Positions 8,401 through 16,619 of a DNA stretch of 37,002 nt are shown here, piece after piece. The notes below the pieces were generated by a model. The model had not been told where the DNA came from. It saw only the letters and a list, made by a program, of their open reading frames with translations, and did not search any database. This stretch comes from Bradyrhizobium sp. S69 (GTDB taxonomy: Bacteria > Pseudomonadota > Alphaproteobacteria > Rhizobiales > Xanthobacteraceae). How positions within the stretch are numbered: position 1 is the first letter of the stretch; each line of letters starts with the position of its first letter. Where the stretch lies: contig NZ_LMUK01000011.1 of NCBI RefSeq assembly GCF_009766005.1, positions 1-37,002 on the forward strand, written 5' to 3'. The position numbers and the translations under genes are program-made.

Positions 8401-8628
8401 TCAGGCGGCTCCAAAAAGCGAAGTTTTCGCCTTATTGTGGGAAATCTTTGCTAGAGTGATGTTCCTGTCCTCGACATAGAGGGTAGCGACGATCAGGCCG
8501 TCGCCGCAAAGCTTCCGCACACCATGGTTAAACAAAATAGCACCACCTTTACTGACAATTTCAGCTAGGCAGCCCCCTTCGTGAGTCGGAGGTGATCCGA
8601 CAATTGACGCGGTATGGGTGGACGCCAC
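8401..8628 (-). pseudogene. Short ORF, probable C-terminal remnant of a lost gene
   Basis: A 75-codon frame containing LAEIVSKGGAILFNHGVRKL and DGLIVATLYVEDRNI, whose TGA sits one base before the ATG of the FkbM/coiled-coil gene. That spacing suggests it was once the 3' end of the preceding gene in the operon. The KGGAILFxHGVR stretch could be the end of a Wzt-type ABC ATPase, expected after the Wzm relic, or strand five of a SAM methyltransferase. I cannot decide between these. No good start or upstream domain remains, so I treat it as a relic. Confidence 0.4.
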
Positions 8629-8710
8629 CTCTCCTGCCAGCCCCTAGAAGTCTGCCCGCAATTCTTTCCAGCCAACTGCCTGCATCTGCCTGCGTAGGAT
8701 CATTTCATGG

Positions 8711-8729
8711 CGCTTCCTACCACCACAAC
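8711..8729 (-). repeat. 19-bp dispersed repeat, copy 2
   Basis: This is the reverse complement of 363-381. Read on the minus strand it precedes a short spacer and ATGAAATGA, which stops after two codons. It lies in the roughly 180-base gap between the exporter relic and the remnant ORF ending at 8401. Confidence 0.5.
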
Positions 8730-8816
8730 TAACCCGAGAACAACCCGAAGACCGACCTTCCCTAACTGCGGGGGAACGCGATACTCTAACGATCCTACCG
8801 GGATGCATCAAATCAA

Positions 8817-9260
8817 GGCGTTCCATGAAACGCAACTAGCGGCCCCATCGGATTGACCATCATAAGATATTGGAATGTTCGGATAGACGATTGGCGTGAC
8901 CAGAACCAGAGCTGCAAGCCTATCGTTATGACCTGTGCAACATCGTACATGAATGCGTTCATGATCGAGAGGATCCGGAGAAGACGAAGGTAACGAAAAT
9001 ACCGCCAGCAATAGAACATGATTGATCAACGATTGGAAGGGACAGACGCGGAGACGATCTTCCTCATGACTGAGGTCCGCTCGATGAACACCGTCCTTGT
9101 GTGTGAGAATTTCAGAAAACAATTCCCACGCGGCCACACCGGACAGCAGGTAGATCGAAAAGCTCCGGGTATGTCGGTCTTTGGCAGGCGGCCCTGCAAA
9201 ACCTCGGAAAAACACGACCAAGAATCTCAACGCGTGCGTTAGGCCCGCGCGCAAAAACGC
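8817..9260 (-). pseudogene. Decayed Wzm-type polysaccharide ABC exporter permease
   Basis: Minus-strand frames keep pieces of an ABC-2 polysaccharide permease in the right order: FSIYLLSGVAAWELFSEILT (about 9163-9104), LINHVLLLAVF, VAQVITIGLQLWFW (8945-8900), LVTPIVYPN in a different frame and NPMGPLVAFHG at the end. The hallmark GLQLWFWLTPIVYP is split at TTCTGGTCACGCC, where about two bases are missing. Further shifts follow around LINHVL and after VYPN, and a loop appears deleted. An intact gene would encode about 260-270 residues, and no single frame here does. Such permeases pair with Wzt to export O-antigen across the inner membrane. This copy cannot work. Confidence 0.72.
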
Positions 9261-9602
9261 GTAAACGTCCGACAGGATCTCGTCGAATGGAGCGTCCGGT
9301 TTCCGACCGAGTTTGCTCAGCGCGACGAAGACTCACCATAGACAAAATGAGATAGTCCTTCCCCGATCAGATCAGCCTGGATTTCGAGATTTTGTCTTAC
9401 GGTGGATCCGCTTCGCTGTTTGGCGGATGGTCGCACCATTGAATTCGTAGCCTTATTAAATTTGGGCGAGGCATCAAGCCTTGCGTAGAAATGGAGGTTT
9501 ACCTTCTAATAATATGGACGGTTGGCGCGCAGGCCTTCACATCGCCTGAGTGAAATGCCCTGTCGTTCGGACGAAGTGCCCCCGGTGCAGAAAGAGCCAA
9601 AT
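9261..9602. other. Gap between exporter relic and orphan ORF
   Basis: There is no supported gene here. The minus-strand side (9261-9345) may hold a little more of the degraded permease N-terminus. The rest should contain the divergent promoter for the plus-strand group beginning near 9603, but I see no clear promoter match. Confidence 0.4.
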
Positions 9603-9971
9603 ATGGAAAGCTGTTTTGTATGGGAGGCGTCGGTTTATCGTTTGCTACAAACACGTGACCCGATCACCGGCCCTGCATTCGTGATGACAAAAGCGGAGTT
9701 TCGGATGATCGCGACCCCAACGATGCTGCTAATGTTGTCGTACTATCTGCCCGTGACCACCGTGAAGTTAATCCCCATCCCCGCTGGCTTTGCCATCAAT
9801 TTCGCTGAGTGGCATTTCATTGTCTTCACCACGCGTCGGCTTGAAGTGAAACAGACGTTGCAGCAACAGTCAAGCGCCGTCAAAGATACCAATCAACGGT
9901 TCTATTTGACGGTCGGTGGGCGTGTTTATCTTGAAAACCTCGGTGATGTCATTTATGGTTTAGTCGCATGA
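9603..9971 (+). CDS. Orphan hypothetical protein (122 aa), possibly a fragment
   Basis: I do not recognise this protein. It starts MESCFVWEASVYRLLQTRD, has a hydrophobic centre (ATPTMLLMLSYYLPV), then IPIPAGFAINFAEW and a C-terminus NQRFYLTVGGRVYLENLGD. The IPIPA-x6-AEW pattern also occurs in the methyltransferase at 3237-4145 (IPIPANWHADIAEW), just before its SAM motif. It might therefore be a truncated relative that lost the SAM domain, but this rests on few residues. Its TGA overlaps the next gene's ATG (ATGA at 9968-9971), favouring real translation. Earlier in-frame starts exist at 9522 and 9555. Confidence 0.4.
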   Translation: MESCFVWEASVYRLLQTRDPITGPAFVMTKAEFRMIATPTMLLMLSYYLPVTTVKLIPIPAGFAINFAEWHFIVFTTRRLEVKQTLQQQSSAVKDTNQRFYLTVGGRVYLENLGDVIYGLVA

Positions 9972-10999
9972 CGTCTGAGGTTCACGTAAAGCGCGCATTG
10001 GTCACCGGTGGTTCTGGCCAAGATGGCTCGTACCTTATTGAACTGCTGCTTTCGCGCGGTTACGAAGTATTCGCCCATTCGAGGCGGCGCGAGGTTGATC
10101 CTGGCCTCGGCCGAGTTTGTTGGCACGCCGGCGATCTCACCGACGAGACCTTCCTCAAGAATCTGCTGTCCATAACGCAGCCTGACGAAATCTATAATCT
10201 CGCGGCAGTGTCGCGACCCGCATTGTCATGGGACGTTCCGATTGAAACCGCGCTTTTAAACGGCTTGGTCCCGCAGCGCATCTGCGAATTTATTCGCCGC
10301 GAAATGCCGGCGACGCGGCTGTTTCAGGCGTCCTCGTCGGAAATTTACGGCGATAGCCATGCTCAACTGCAAGACGAGCAGACCCGAGCCAACCCGACAT
10401 CGCCCTATGGAATCTCGAAGGCCTACGCGCACCAGATCATCGGCGCATATCGTCAGCAGTACGGCCTGCACCTGTCCTGCGGCATCCTGTTCAATCATGA
10501 AAGTCCGCGTCGTCCACTCAGCTTCGTATCACAGAAGATCGCCCATGCCGCGGCGGCGGCTTCGCTCGGCCTGACCGAAACGCGAGAACTGGACGAGCGC
10601 GGCAGGCCAATTCTGTCCGACGGCCGACTTTATCTCGGCGACATTAACGTACGTCGAGACTTCGGCTTCGCCGGAGACTTCGTCGAAGCGATGCGCCTCA
10701 TCGTGCAAAGCGACGTGCCATCGGATTTCGTCGTCGGAACTGGGCAAGCGCATTCGATCGCAGAATTCTGCGAGGTCGCCTTCAAGGTCGGCGGTCTCGA
10801 CTGGACCAAATTCGTTGTGGTCGATCCATTGCTACTGCGCAAGGTCGACAGCCACTTTACGCGCGCGGATTCTTCAAAACTTCAGTCTGAGCTGGGCTGG
10901 CATCCGAAAGTCGGCTTTTCTGCGCTGGTAAATATGATGGTGAAGGACAGAATTCGTATCTTGAAACTCTCGATGGCACAGCCAAATAAGGTGAGCTAA
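9968..10999 (+). CDS. GDP-mannose 4,6-dehydratase-like SDR (paralogue of Gmd)
   Basis: A 343-residue extended SDR. The NAD(P)-binding motif is TGGSGQDGSYL (13-23). Active-site positions are S-S-S-E125 in ASSSEIYG and Y147-GISK151. [20 protein letters not shown] and NVRRDFGFAGDFVEAM match Gmd landmarks. It differs from canonical Gmd (29391-30482) by Ser for the usual Thr next to Glu and by an insertion around 203-222 (ETRELDERGRPILSDG). It also has VSRPALSW where Gmd has QSHVGVSF. It probably dehydrates a GDP-sugar to the 4-keto-6-deoxy form. Because the locus also makes GDP-manno-heptose, and known GDP-heptose dehydratases are Gmd relatives, the heptose form is a plausible substrate. It is coupled to the upstream orphan by ATGA. 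Confidence 0.8.
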   Translation: MTSEVHVKRALVTGGSGQDGSYLIELLLSRGYEVFAHSRRREVDPGLGRVCWHAGDLTDETFLKNLLSITQPDEIYNLAAVSRPALSWDVPIETALLNGLVPQRICEFIRREMPATRLFQASSSEIYGDSHAQLQDEQTRANPTSPYGISKAYAHQIIGAYRQQYGLHLSCGILFNHESPRRPLSFVSQKIAHAAAAASLGLTETRELDERGRPILSDGRLYLGDINVRRDFGFAGDFVEAMRLIVQSDVPSDFVVGTGQAHSIAEFCEVAFKVGGLDWTKFVVVDPLLLRKVDSHFTRADSSKLQSELGWHPKVGFSALVNMMVKDRIRILKLSMAQPNKVS

Positions 11000-11068
11000 C
11001 GGACCCCGCACTGTTCGAGGCTGTTCAACTAATGCTTGGATCTCGGCCGGAACTGCAAGAGCTGTTTT

Positions 11069-12271
11069 ATGAACATCGGCTTTGATATTTCCCAGACGGG
11101 GTCTGGAAAGGCTGGTTGCGGGTATTATACGCATGCGATGATCAAGGCCATGCTCGCGATCGCTCCACAGCATCACTACGCGCTCTATCCAAGCTTTGGA
11201 GACTTCTTCTTCGACGCCAAAATGCCATTGTTGAATCCATATAATGGCAACCGTGTGAACTATGGCGCTCGCCACCTAACGCGAGAGACTGCGGGTGCTT
11301 TCTGGAACCAGCCTGAACTGGAAGCGGCGCTAGGCCATCCCGACATTATCCACGCCAACAATTTTTGGACGCCGGTGCAGATCGCCTCCAGCCGGCTGAT
11401 CTATACGCTTTACGATTTGGGATTTACGGTAAATCCCGACTGGAGCACCGGGGCCAACAGGATAGGCTGTTTCGACGGGATTTTTCGTTCGTCTGTGGCG
11501 GCGGACTGGGTCGTGGCGATTTCGGAGTACTCTCGCGCGCATTATCTAAGGCTTTTCCCTCATTTCCCTAGTGATCGCGTGCGCGTCGTCCACCCCTGCT
11601 CTCGCTTTGAAGATTCAGCTCAGCAGGGTTTACCGCCTGCGGCAGTGAAGCGCTTCGGCACCGGCGAATTCTGGCTGAGTGTAGGCACGATTGAACCGCG
11701 CAAGAACCAACGCCTGCTGGTTGAGGCCTATGCGCGATATCTTCAGGCCGGTGGACGCTCGATGCCGCTGGTGCTGGCCGGCGGCAAAGGCTGGCTGATG
11801 GAGGATTTCCAAGAATACTTGGCGAAGCTCGGAATTTCCGATCGCGTCATCCTGACCGGCTACGTCTCTGACAGCGAGATGATCTGGCTGTATCGCAATT
11901 GTTATGCCAACCTTTATCCATCCGTGTTCGAGGGGTTCGGATTGCCGGTACTGGAGGGCATGCATTTCGGCGCGCCGACATTGTGCTCGAATGCAACATC
12001 GATTCCCGAGGTGGCGGGCGACGCCGCCTTGCTGCTCACGCCGCATGAGCCGGAGCCCTGGACGCTAGCCATGCTTGACCTCGCGTCGAATCAGGGTAGC
12101 CGGCATCGACTGATTCTTGCCGCGCGCGCTCGGGCGAAGCACTTCGATTGGGAGCGAAGCGCCGCGTCCATTCTTGCGATCTACGAGGAAGCAACCCGCT
12201 CGCCGAAGAGGGCGGCCATGAGCCAAACCACGTCCCATGCGGGCGACTCGCGCGTCGAAAATGTAGGTTGA
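11069..12271 (+). CDS. GT4 family glycosyltransferase
   Basis: A 400-residue retaining glycosyltransferase with a GT-B fold. The N-terminal half holds HANNFW and YTLYDLGF (about 95-118) and [10 protein letters not shown]. The C-terminal half holds [20 protein letters not shown] (202-221), [16 protein letters not shown] and the E288-GFGLPVLE-296 motif. The family typically uses GDP-mannose-type or UDP donors. Next to GDP-fucose synthase, a GDP-sugar donor is likely but unproven. ATG 11069 ([10 protein letters not shown]) fits family N-termini better than 11036. Its TGA shares one base with the ATG of the next gene (TGATG at 12269-12273), so translation is probably coupled. Confidence 0.88.
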   Translation: MNIGFDISQTGSGKAGCGYYTHAMIKAMLAIAPQHHYALYPSFGDFFFDAKMPLLNPYNGNRVNYGARHLTRETAGAFWNQPELEAALGHPDIIHANNFWTPVQIASSRLIYTLYDLGFTVNPDWSTGANRIGCFDGIFRSSVAADWVVAISEYSRAHYLRLFPHFPSDRVRVVHPCSRFEDSAQQGLPPAAVKRFGTGEFWLSVGTIEPRKNQRLLVEAYARYLQAGGRSMPLVLAGGKGWLMEDFQEYLAKLGISDRVILTGYVSDSEMIWLYRNCYANLYPSVFEGFGLPVLEGMHFGAPTLCSNATSIPEVAGDAALLLTPHEPEPWTLAMLDLASNQGSRHRLILAARARAKHFDWERSAASILAIYEEATRSPKRAAMSQTTSHAGDSRVENVG

Positions 12272-13227
12272 TGCCCAAGAACGATAGGATTTTCGTCGCT
12301 GGTCACCGCGGCATGGTGGGTTCAGCAATCGTGCGCACCCTGCAAGCGCACGGTTATGCGAATCTCGTCACGCGCACGCGCGGCGAACTCGACTTCGTGC
12401 AGCAAGCCGACGTGCGAACGTTCTTTGCCAAAGAGCGGATCGACCAAGTGTATATGGCCGCAGCGAAGGTCGGAGGCATTTTTGCGAACAACGCTTATCC
12501 AGCCGAATTCATTTACCAAAACCTCATGGTTGAGGCCAATCTCATCCATGAAGCATGGCGCGCTGGCGTCAAGCGCCTACTGTTTCTCGGCTCAAGTTGC
12601 ATCTATCCGAGAATGGCGGCGCAGCCGATGACGGAAAACATGTTGATGACGGGGGTGCTGGAGCCGACCAACGAACCCTACGCCATTGCCAAAATCGCCG
12701 GCATTAAGCTCTGCGAGTCCTATAACCGTCAGTATGGAACCGACTATCGCAGTGTCATGCCAACCAACCTTTACGGGCCGGGCGACAACTATCACTCCGA
12801 AAACAGCCACGTCATTCCCGGCCTGATCCGGCGATTTCATGAGGCGAAGCAGAACGCCGCCCCCCAAGTGCTGATCTGGGGATCGGGCGCGCAAATGCGC
12901 GAATTCCTTTATGTGGACGACATGGCTGAAGCCTGTCTGCACGTAATGGAGCTTGATCCGGACACATACGCGAATGCTCAGCCGATGCTGTCGCACATCA
13001 ATATCGGCACCGGCGAGGACCTCTCGATTCGGGATCTGGCCAAAACCATCGGCGAAGTTGTCGGTTATCAAGGACAAATCGCCTTCGACTCCACTAAGCC
13101 GGACGGAGCGCCCCGCAAGCTGATGGATGTCAGACGCATGAAAAGCCTTGGCTGGCGACCGCAAGTCGCACTTCACGAAGGTTTGGCCCTAGCTTATGCT
13201 GATTTTTTGGCAAGCATGAGACGCTGA
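12271..13227 (+). CDS. fcl: GDP-L-fucose synthase
   Basis: A 318-residue NADPH-dependent epimerase/reductase that converts GDP-4-keto-6-deoxy-D-mannose to GDP-L-fucose in the cytoplasm. Visible landmarks are the Rossmann motif [11 protein letters not shown] (10-20), [26 protein letters not shown] (107-113) with the active-site Ser and Cys, the Y137-AIAK141 pair, [12 protein letters not shown] and [12 protein letters not shown] near the C-terminus. All of these are standard for the family, and the length is normal (about 315-320). Its substrate comes from Gmd, encoded at 29391 or by the paralogue at 9968. The start at 12271 overlaps the upstream stop, and the next gene begins two bases after its own stop. 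Confidence 0.95.
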   Translation: MPKNDRIFVAGHRGMVGSAIVRTLQAHGYANLVTRTRGELDFVQQADVRTFFAKERIDQVYMAAAKVGGIFANNAYPAEFIYQNLMVEANLIHEAWRAGVKRLLFLGSSCIYPRMAAQPMTENMLMTGVLEPTNEPYAIAKIAGIKLCESYNRQYGTDYRSVMPTNLYGPGDNYHSENSHVIPGLIRRFHEAKQNAAPQVLIWGSGAQMREFLYVDDMAEACLHVMELDPDTYANAQPMLSHINIGTGEDLSIRDLAKTIGEVVGYQGQIAFDSTKPDGAPRKLMDVRRMKSLGWRPQVALHEGLALAYADFLASMRR

Positions 13228-13229
13228 CT

Positions 13230-13991
13230 GTGGCATCGCCGGCCATCGTGACGATAGCGGTCCCTTCGTATAATCAAGGTCGCTTCCTCGAAGACGCTCT
13301 GAACTCAATCTTTGAGCAAAATGTGCCAGTCGAAGTCTTCGTTGCCGATGCCGGGTCCACAGATCAGTCTATCGACATCATCAAGAAATTTGAAGACCGG
13401 CTCTCAGGCTGGCGAAGTCACGCGGATCGAGGTCAGGCAGCCGCCATCAATGAGGGTATCGCCAAGGGTACGGCGACCTATGTGGGTTGGCTCAATAGCG
13501 ACGATATGCTGGTCAGCGGTGGGCTTAAACGCTTGGTAGACGCCTTAGAACACAACCCAGGCGCGCCAGCCGCCTATGGCAAGGTTTGGAATTATGTAGA
13601 AGCGACGGATGCCAGACGGTCGGTGTGGGTCGAGCCTTTCAGCCAAGCGCGCCTCGCTGTGCGGTGCATCATCTCCCAACCGGGAACACTGATTAGACGC
13701 ACTGCCTGGGAAGCCGTCGGCGGACTGGACGAAAGCCTGCGCATGGCGATCGACTACGATTTGTGGTGGCGACTTTATAAGCAATTCGCGCCACTGACAT
13801 TCGTTAATGAGTTTGTCGCGCTCAATCGCGACCACGCCGATACCAAGACCAACACCCAGCGGCACTTACATTACCGGGAAGCGATGGCAATCGTCCGCAA
13901 ATACCATGGAAGTGTGCCACTGAAATGGTGGCTAGCGCAGCCCTACGCGGTTTGGCTAAAAGCCGTTGCCAACGCATTCCAGCGCCACTGA
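13230..13991 (+). CDS. GT2 family glycosyltransferase
   Basis: A 253-residue GT-A fold transferase. The N-terminal strand IAVPSYNQGRFLEDAL (9-24) is followed by VADAGSTDQS, the GQAAAINEGI helix, and GWLNSDD (about 87-93) as the DxD-like metal site. IDYDLWWRLYKQF near 170 is the ED/YD acceptor-side motif. It is closely similar in layout to the GT2 at 28389-29267. It has no membrane segments, so it should be cytoplasmic and act on a lipid-linked intermediate. The start is GTG at 13230, two bases after fcl stops. It is the last plus-strand gene before the hairpin at 14000. Confidence 0.88.
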   Translation: MASPAIVTIAVPSYNQGRFLEDALNSIFEQNVPVEVFVADAGSTDQSIDIIKKFEDRLSGWRSHADRGQAAAINEGIAKGTATYVGWLNSDDMLVSGGLKRLVDALEHNPGAPAAYGKVWNYVEATDARRSVWVEPFSQARLAVRCIISQPGTLIRRTAWEAVGGLDESLRMAIDYDLWWRLYKQFAPLTFVNEFVALNRDHADTKTNTQRHLHYREAMAIVRKYHGSVPLKWWLAQPYAVWLKAVANAFQRH

Positions 13992-13999
13992 AACGACCA

Positions 14000-14033
14000 A
14001 GTCCTGGTTCCGATTGAAATCGGAACCAGGACT
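14000..14033. terminator. 15-bp perfect hairpin between convergent genes
   Basis: AGTCCTGGTTCCGAT (14000-14014) pairs perfectly with ATCGGAACCAGGACT (14019-14033) around a TGAA loop. It sits 9 bases after the plus-strand GT2 stop and 17 bases beyond the stop of the minus-strand transaldolase. A symmetric stem in this position can terminate both operons. The T-tract is weak on both sides, so it may act mainly by stabilising mRNA ends. Confidence 0.75.
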
Positions 14034-14050
14034 CCGGACTCTTTGCCAAC

Positions 14051-14767
14051 TCAAAGCTTGAAGCCAGCGCCGATGGCGTCATCGGCGAACATCTTAACAG
14101 TTTCGAGCGAGTAATCGTCAAGACTCTTTCCGACCAGCGACAACTTCTTCAGAAGGTCGTTGGTGACGGTGATGACCTGACATCCAATCGAATCGGCGTG
14201 GAAAATATTCAAAAGCTCCCGAGGACTCGCCCAGATAAGCTCTGACGCGGGAGCCACCTTCAAGAGTTCCACCGCAGCAGCCATCATAGCCAGCGGATCG
14301 CGCCCGGTATCAGCGACGCGCCCGGCGAAAACAGAAACATAGCTCGGCACGTCAGGGTCGAGCGCGGAGACCACGTCGCGCACCTGGGTCAGCGTCATCA
14401 GCGCGGTTACATTCAGCTTGACCTTCTTGGCGGCCAGCTTCTCAATCAGCCGATAGCTCGTTTCCCGCTTGGTGTTCATTACGGGAATCTTGACATAGAC
14501 GTTGTTGCCCCAGCTCGCGATCTCCAGCGCCTGGCGTTCCATGTCGTCAAACTCGTCGGAGAATACTTCCAACGAGATCGGACGATCCGGAATGGCTTTC
14601 AATATATCGAGCGAGAACGCCTTGTAATCGGTGATTCCCGCCTTGCGCATTAGGGTCGGATTTGTGGTTAGACCCTTCACAAATGGCTTGGCATACATTT
14701 CCAGCATGCCGGCCTTGTCGGCACCATCAGCGAAGATTTTGACTTTAAGGTCTTCAACTTTTTTCAT
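14051..14767 (-). CDS. Transaldolase / fructose-6-phosphate aldolase family protein
   Basis: A 238-residue TIM-barrel aldolase of the short transaldolase class. KGLTTNPTLM (31-40) is the TTNPS/T motif, YVKIPV (91-96) carries the Schiff-base lysine K93, and LNVTAL and ASPRELLNIF follow. Transaldolase exchanges dihydroxyacetone units between fructose 6-phosphate, erythrose 4-phosphate, sedoheptulose 7-phosphate and glyceraldehyde 3-phosphate. It is the last gene of an operon that builds GDP-manno-heptose from sedoheptulose 7-phosphate, so a dedicated role in feeding that precursor is a reasonable inference. Its first 14 bases overlap the end of gmhB. The residues that separate transaldolase from aldolase activity cannot be judged by eye. 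Confidence 0.88.
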   Translation of the reverse strand: MKKVEDLKVKIFADGADKAGMLEMYAKPFVKGLTTNPTLMRKAGITDYKAFSLDILKAIPDRPISLEVFSDEFDDMERQALEIASWGNNVYVKIPVMNTKRETSYRLIEKLAAKKVKLNVTALMTLTQVRDVVSALDPDVPSYVSVFAGRVADTGRDPLAMMAAAVELLKVAPASELIWASPRELLNIFHADSIGCQVITVTNDLLKKLSLVGKSLDDYSLETVKMFADDAIGAGFKL

Positions 14768-15302
14768 GTTGGCTCTCGCTCTCTATAATCTTCAGCGCTT
14801 CGTGCGTCGAAAAAACCTTGTAATCGTAATCGACCGGCGCTACTTCCCGATAGTTCCGGTCGACAAAAATGGTCCGGCTCCCCGCGGCTTTGCCGGCCTC
14901 GACGTCTCCGCGGCGATCGCCGATCATGTAGCTCCGCTGCAGGTCGAGATCGAATTCCGCGGCAGCGGCAAGCAGCATTCCCGGCTTCGGCTTCCTGCAG
15001 TCACAGTTATCGCGATTGTCATGGAAGCAGACAAAAAACTTGTCGATCGCGGGGATTTCGCCAGCGATCGCCGCATTAATCCCTTCTACCGTTTCACGCG
15101 GGGTGGTCCCGCGTGCCACATCCGGCTGATTGGTAACCACGACCAGCACGAACCCGCGATCTTTTAGCCTCCGCAAGGGTTCGCGCAACCCTTCGTAGAT
15201 CTGCAGATCCCGCAAGCTCGGAGGCGGATAGGATTTGCCCTCGCGGATCACCGGGTGGTTTAGCACGCCATCGCGATCAAGGAAGATCGCCCTCGATCTC
15301 AT
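14754..15302 (-). CDS. gmhB: D-glycero-D-manno-heptose 1,7-bisphosphate 7-phosphatase
   Basis: A 182-residue HAD phosphatase. FLDRDGVLN (7-15) holds nucleophile D9 and acid D11, VVTNQPDVARG (55-65) is motif II, and C92-x-H94-x5-C100-x-C102 is the zinc-binding loop typical of GmhB. KPKPGM and MIGDRRGDVEAG are motifs III and IV. It removes the 7-phosphate from the bisphosphate to give heptose 1-phosphate, the substrate for the guanylyltransferase encoded two genes upstream. Its ATG overlaps the gmhA stop (ATGA, 15299-15302) and its end overlaps the transaldolase start, which shows tight co-translation. Confidence 0.93.
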   Translation of the reverse strand: MRSRAIFLDRDGVLNHPVIREGKSYPPPSLRDLQIYEGLREPLRRLKDRGFVLVVVTNQPDVARGTTPRETVEGINAAIAGEIPAIDKFFVCFHDNRDNCDCRKPKPGMLLAAAAEFDLDLQRSYMIGDRRGDVEAGKAAGSRTIFVDRNYREVAPVDYDYKVFSTHEALKIIESESQHEKS

Positions 15303-15913
15303 CTAGTGCCCGGCGCCGCGACTGCGGATTCCCACTTGGTCTGGTTGGCCTTAAGCTTCGGATGCGACACCAGCAGATGCCAGACCACCGCCTGGAAAGC
15401 CTCCGAATGCGGTGTGACATTGTCGGGGTTGACGGTGGGGACGATCACGCAGGCATCGGCAACCTGCGCGGTGTAGCCGCCGTCGCGGCCGACCACACCT
15501 ATCACTTTGGTGCCAACGGTCTTGGCATATTGCAGCGCGGTGACGAGATTGGGAGAAATGTTCTTCTCGACGTTGCCGCCACCCACCGAGAAGATGCAGA
15601 GCGCGTCTTTCGACAACAGCTTGCTCACCTTTAACCACTCGACGAAGATGCTCGCCCAGCCGTCATCATTGGTGCGCGCGGTAAGCTCGGAGACGTTGTC
15701 GGTTGGTGCATAGCTCTCGATGCCTACGATCTTTCGGAAATCGTTTACCGCATGCGAGCAATTGCCCGCGCTGCCGCCGACGCCGAGAAAGAACAACCGG
15801 CCGCCATCAGCCTTTACCTTGGCGAGCACGTCGGCCATCTTCTCGATCGGTGCCAGATCCATCTTCTGGATGATCTCAGCCGATTCGCGCATGTGTTGTT
15901 CGGCGTAACCCAT
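15299..15913 (-). CDS. gmhA: Sedoheptulose 7-phosphate isomerase (SIS domain)
   Basis: A 204-residue SIS-domain protein. FLGVGGSAGNCSHAVNDF (42-59) is the phosphosugar-binding loop, TARTNDDGWASIF is the second conserved block, and IFSVGGGNVEKNISPNLV and VGVVGRDGGYTAQVAD line the sugar site. It converts sedoheptulose 7-phosphate to D-glycero-D-manno-heptose 7-phosphate, the first committed step. ATG 15913 is preceded by a strong GGGGGAAAG at good spacing. The open frame continues upstream into hddC but those codons are not needed. The hddC stop is one base away and gmhB overlaps the end by four bases. Confidence 0.92.
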   Translation of the reverse strand: MGYAEQHMRESAEIIQKMDLAPIEKMADVLAKVKADGGRLFFLGVGGSAGNCSHAVNDFRKIVGIESYAPTDNVSELTARTNDDGWASIFVEWLKVSKLLSKDALCIFSVGGGNVEKNISPNLVTALQYAKTVGTKVIGVVGRDGGYTAQVADACVIVPTVNPDNVTPHSEAFQAVVWHLLVSHPKLKANQTKWESAVAAPGTR

Positions 15914-15914
15914 A

Positions 15915-16619
15915 TTACTTTCCCCCACTTCTGAAATATTCGGTCGCCTCGGCGAGCCCCTTGTGTGAACCGATCTCGTAAAACCGCTCGTGAACTTCAT
16001 ATCCTGCGAGTTGTCTCGACAGCGACAAGCGGTGATAAATATCGGCCAGATCGACCGGTCCCGTTGTGCCGTCGTCAGCAAGAAGGTTAGCCGTTATGGC
16101 TCCGAGGCCATAGTCAATATGCCTCATCTCGGCTGTAGGGGCGCGCTTGTTGTACTCCACGAGGACGTTATTCTCAAACAGAACGTTGCTCTTATCCCAC
16201 CGGTCCGCATTACGCTGCACAGTCATCAGCGCGGGCTTCCCGCTGGCGAGAAATTCCCGCTCAACGGAGGCAAAATCGATCGGAAGATAGGAGTCTCCAT
16301 ACAGGACCAGAAACTGGGAGTCCAGAAGCGGCAGGGCCTGCCTCAGGGCACCCCCGGTTCCCATCAGCTTCGGCCAGTCCTGCGAATAGGAAACCGACAG
16401 ACCCAATGCCGCCCCGTCGCCAACGGCCGCGTTGATCTGCTCGCCCAGAAAGCCCACGCAAAGTACAACACGGCTGACGCCCTGTCGGCGCAGATAATCG
16501 AGCTGCCGCAGGATAAACGGCATACCCGCGACGTCTACCAGTGCCTTTGGAATAGTTTCAGTGATGGGATGGAGTCGCGTGGCCAGCCCCCCGGCTAGGA
16601 TGGCCACCGGCAGTCTCAC
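15915..16619 (-). CDS. hddC: D-glycero-alpha-D-manno-heptose 1-phosphate guanylyltransferase
   Basis: A 234-residue nucleotidyltransferase. The pyrophosphorylase signature AILAGGLATRLHPITETIPK (6-25) is followed by GTGGALRQA and the metal site LYGDSYLPID. The C-terminus YEIGSHKGLAEATEYF is typical of sugar-phosphate nucleotidyltransferases. Together with the adjacent kinase, phosphatase and isomerase genes this identifies the GTP-using enzyme that makes GDP-D-glycero-alpha-D-manno-heptose. The family alone would also allow other sugar phosphates, so the heptose call rests mainly on context. The GTG start at 16619 overlaps the hddA stop (GTGA). Confidence 0.88.
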   Translation of the reverse strand: MRLPVAILAGGLATRLHPITETIPKALVDVAGMPFILRQLDYLRRQGVSRVVLCVGFLGEQINAAVGDGAALGLSVSYSQDWPKLMGTGGALRQALPLLDSQFLVLYGDSYLPIDFASVEREFLASGKPALMTVQRNADRWDKSNVLFENNVLVEYNKRAPTAEMRHIDYGLGAITANLLADDGTTGPVDLADIYHRLSLSRQLAGYEVHERFYEIGSHKGLAEATEYFRSGGK

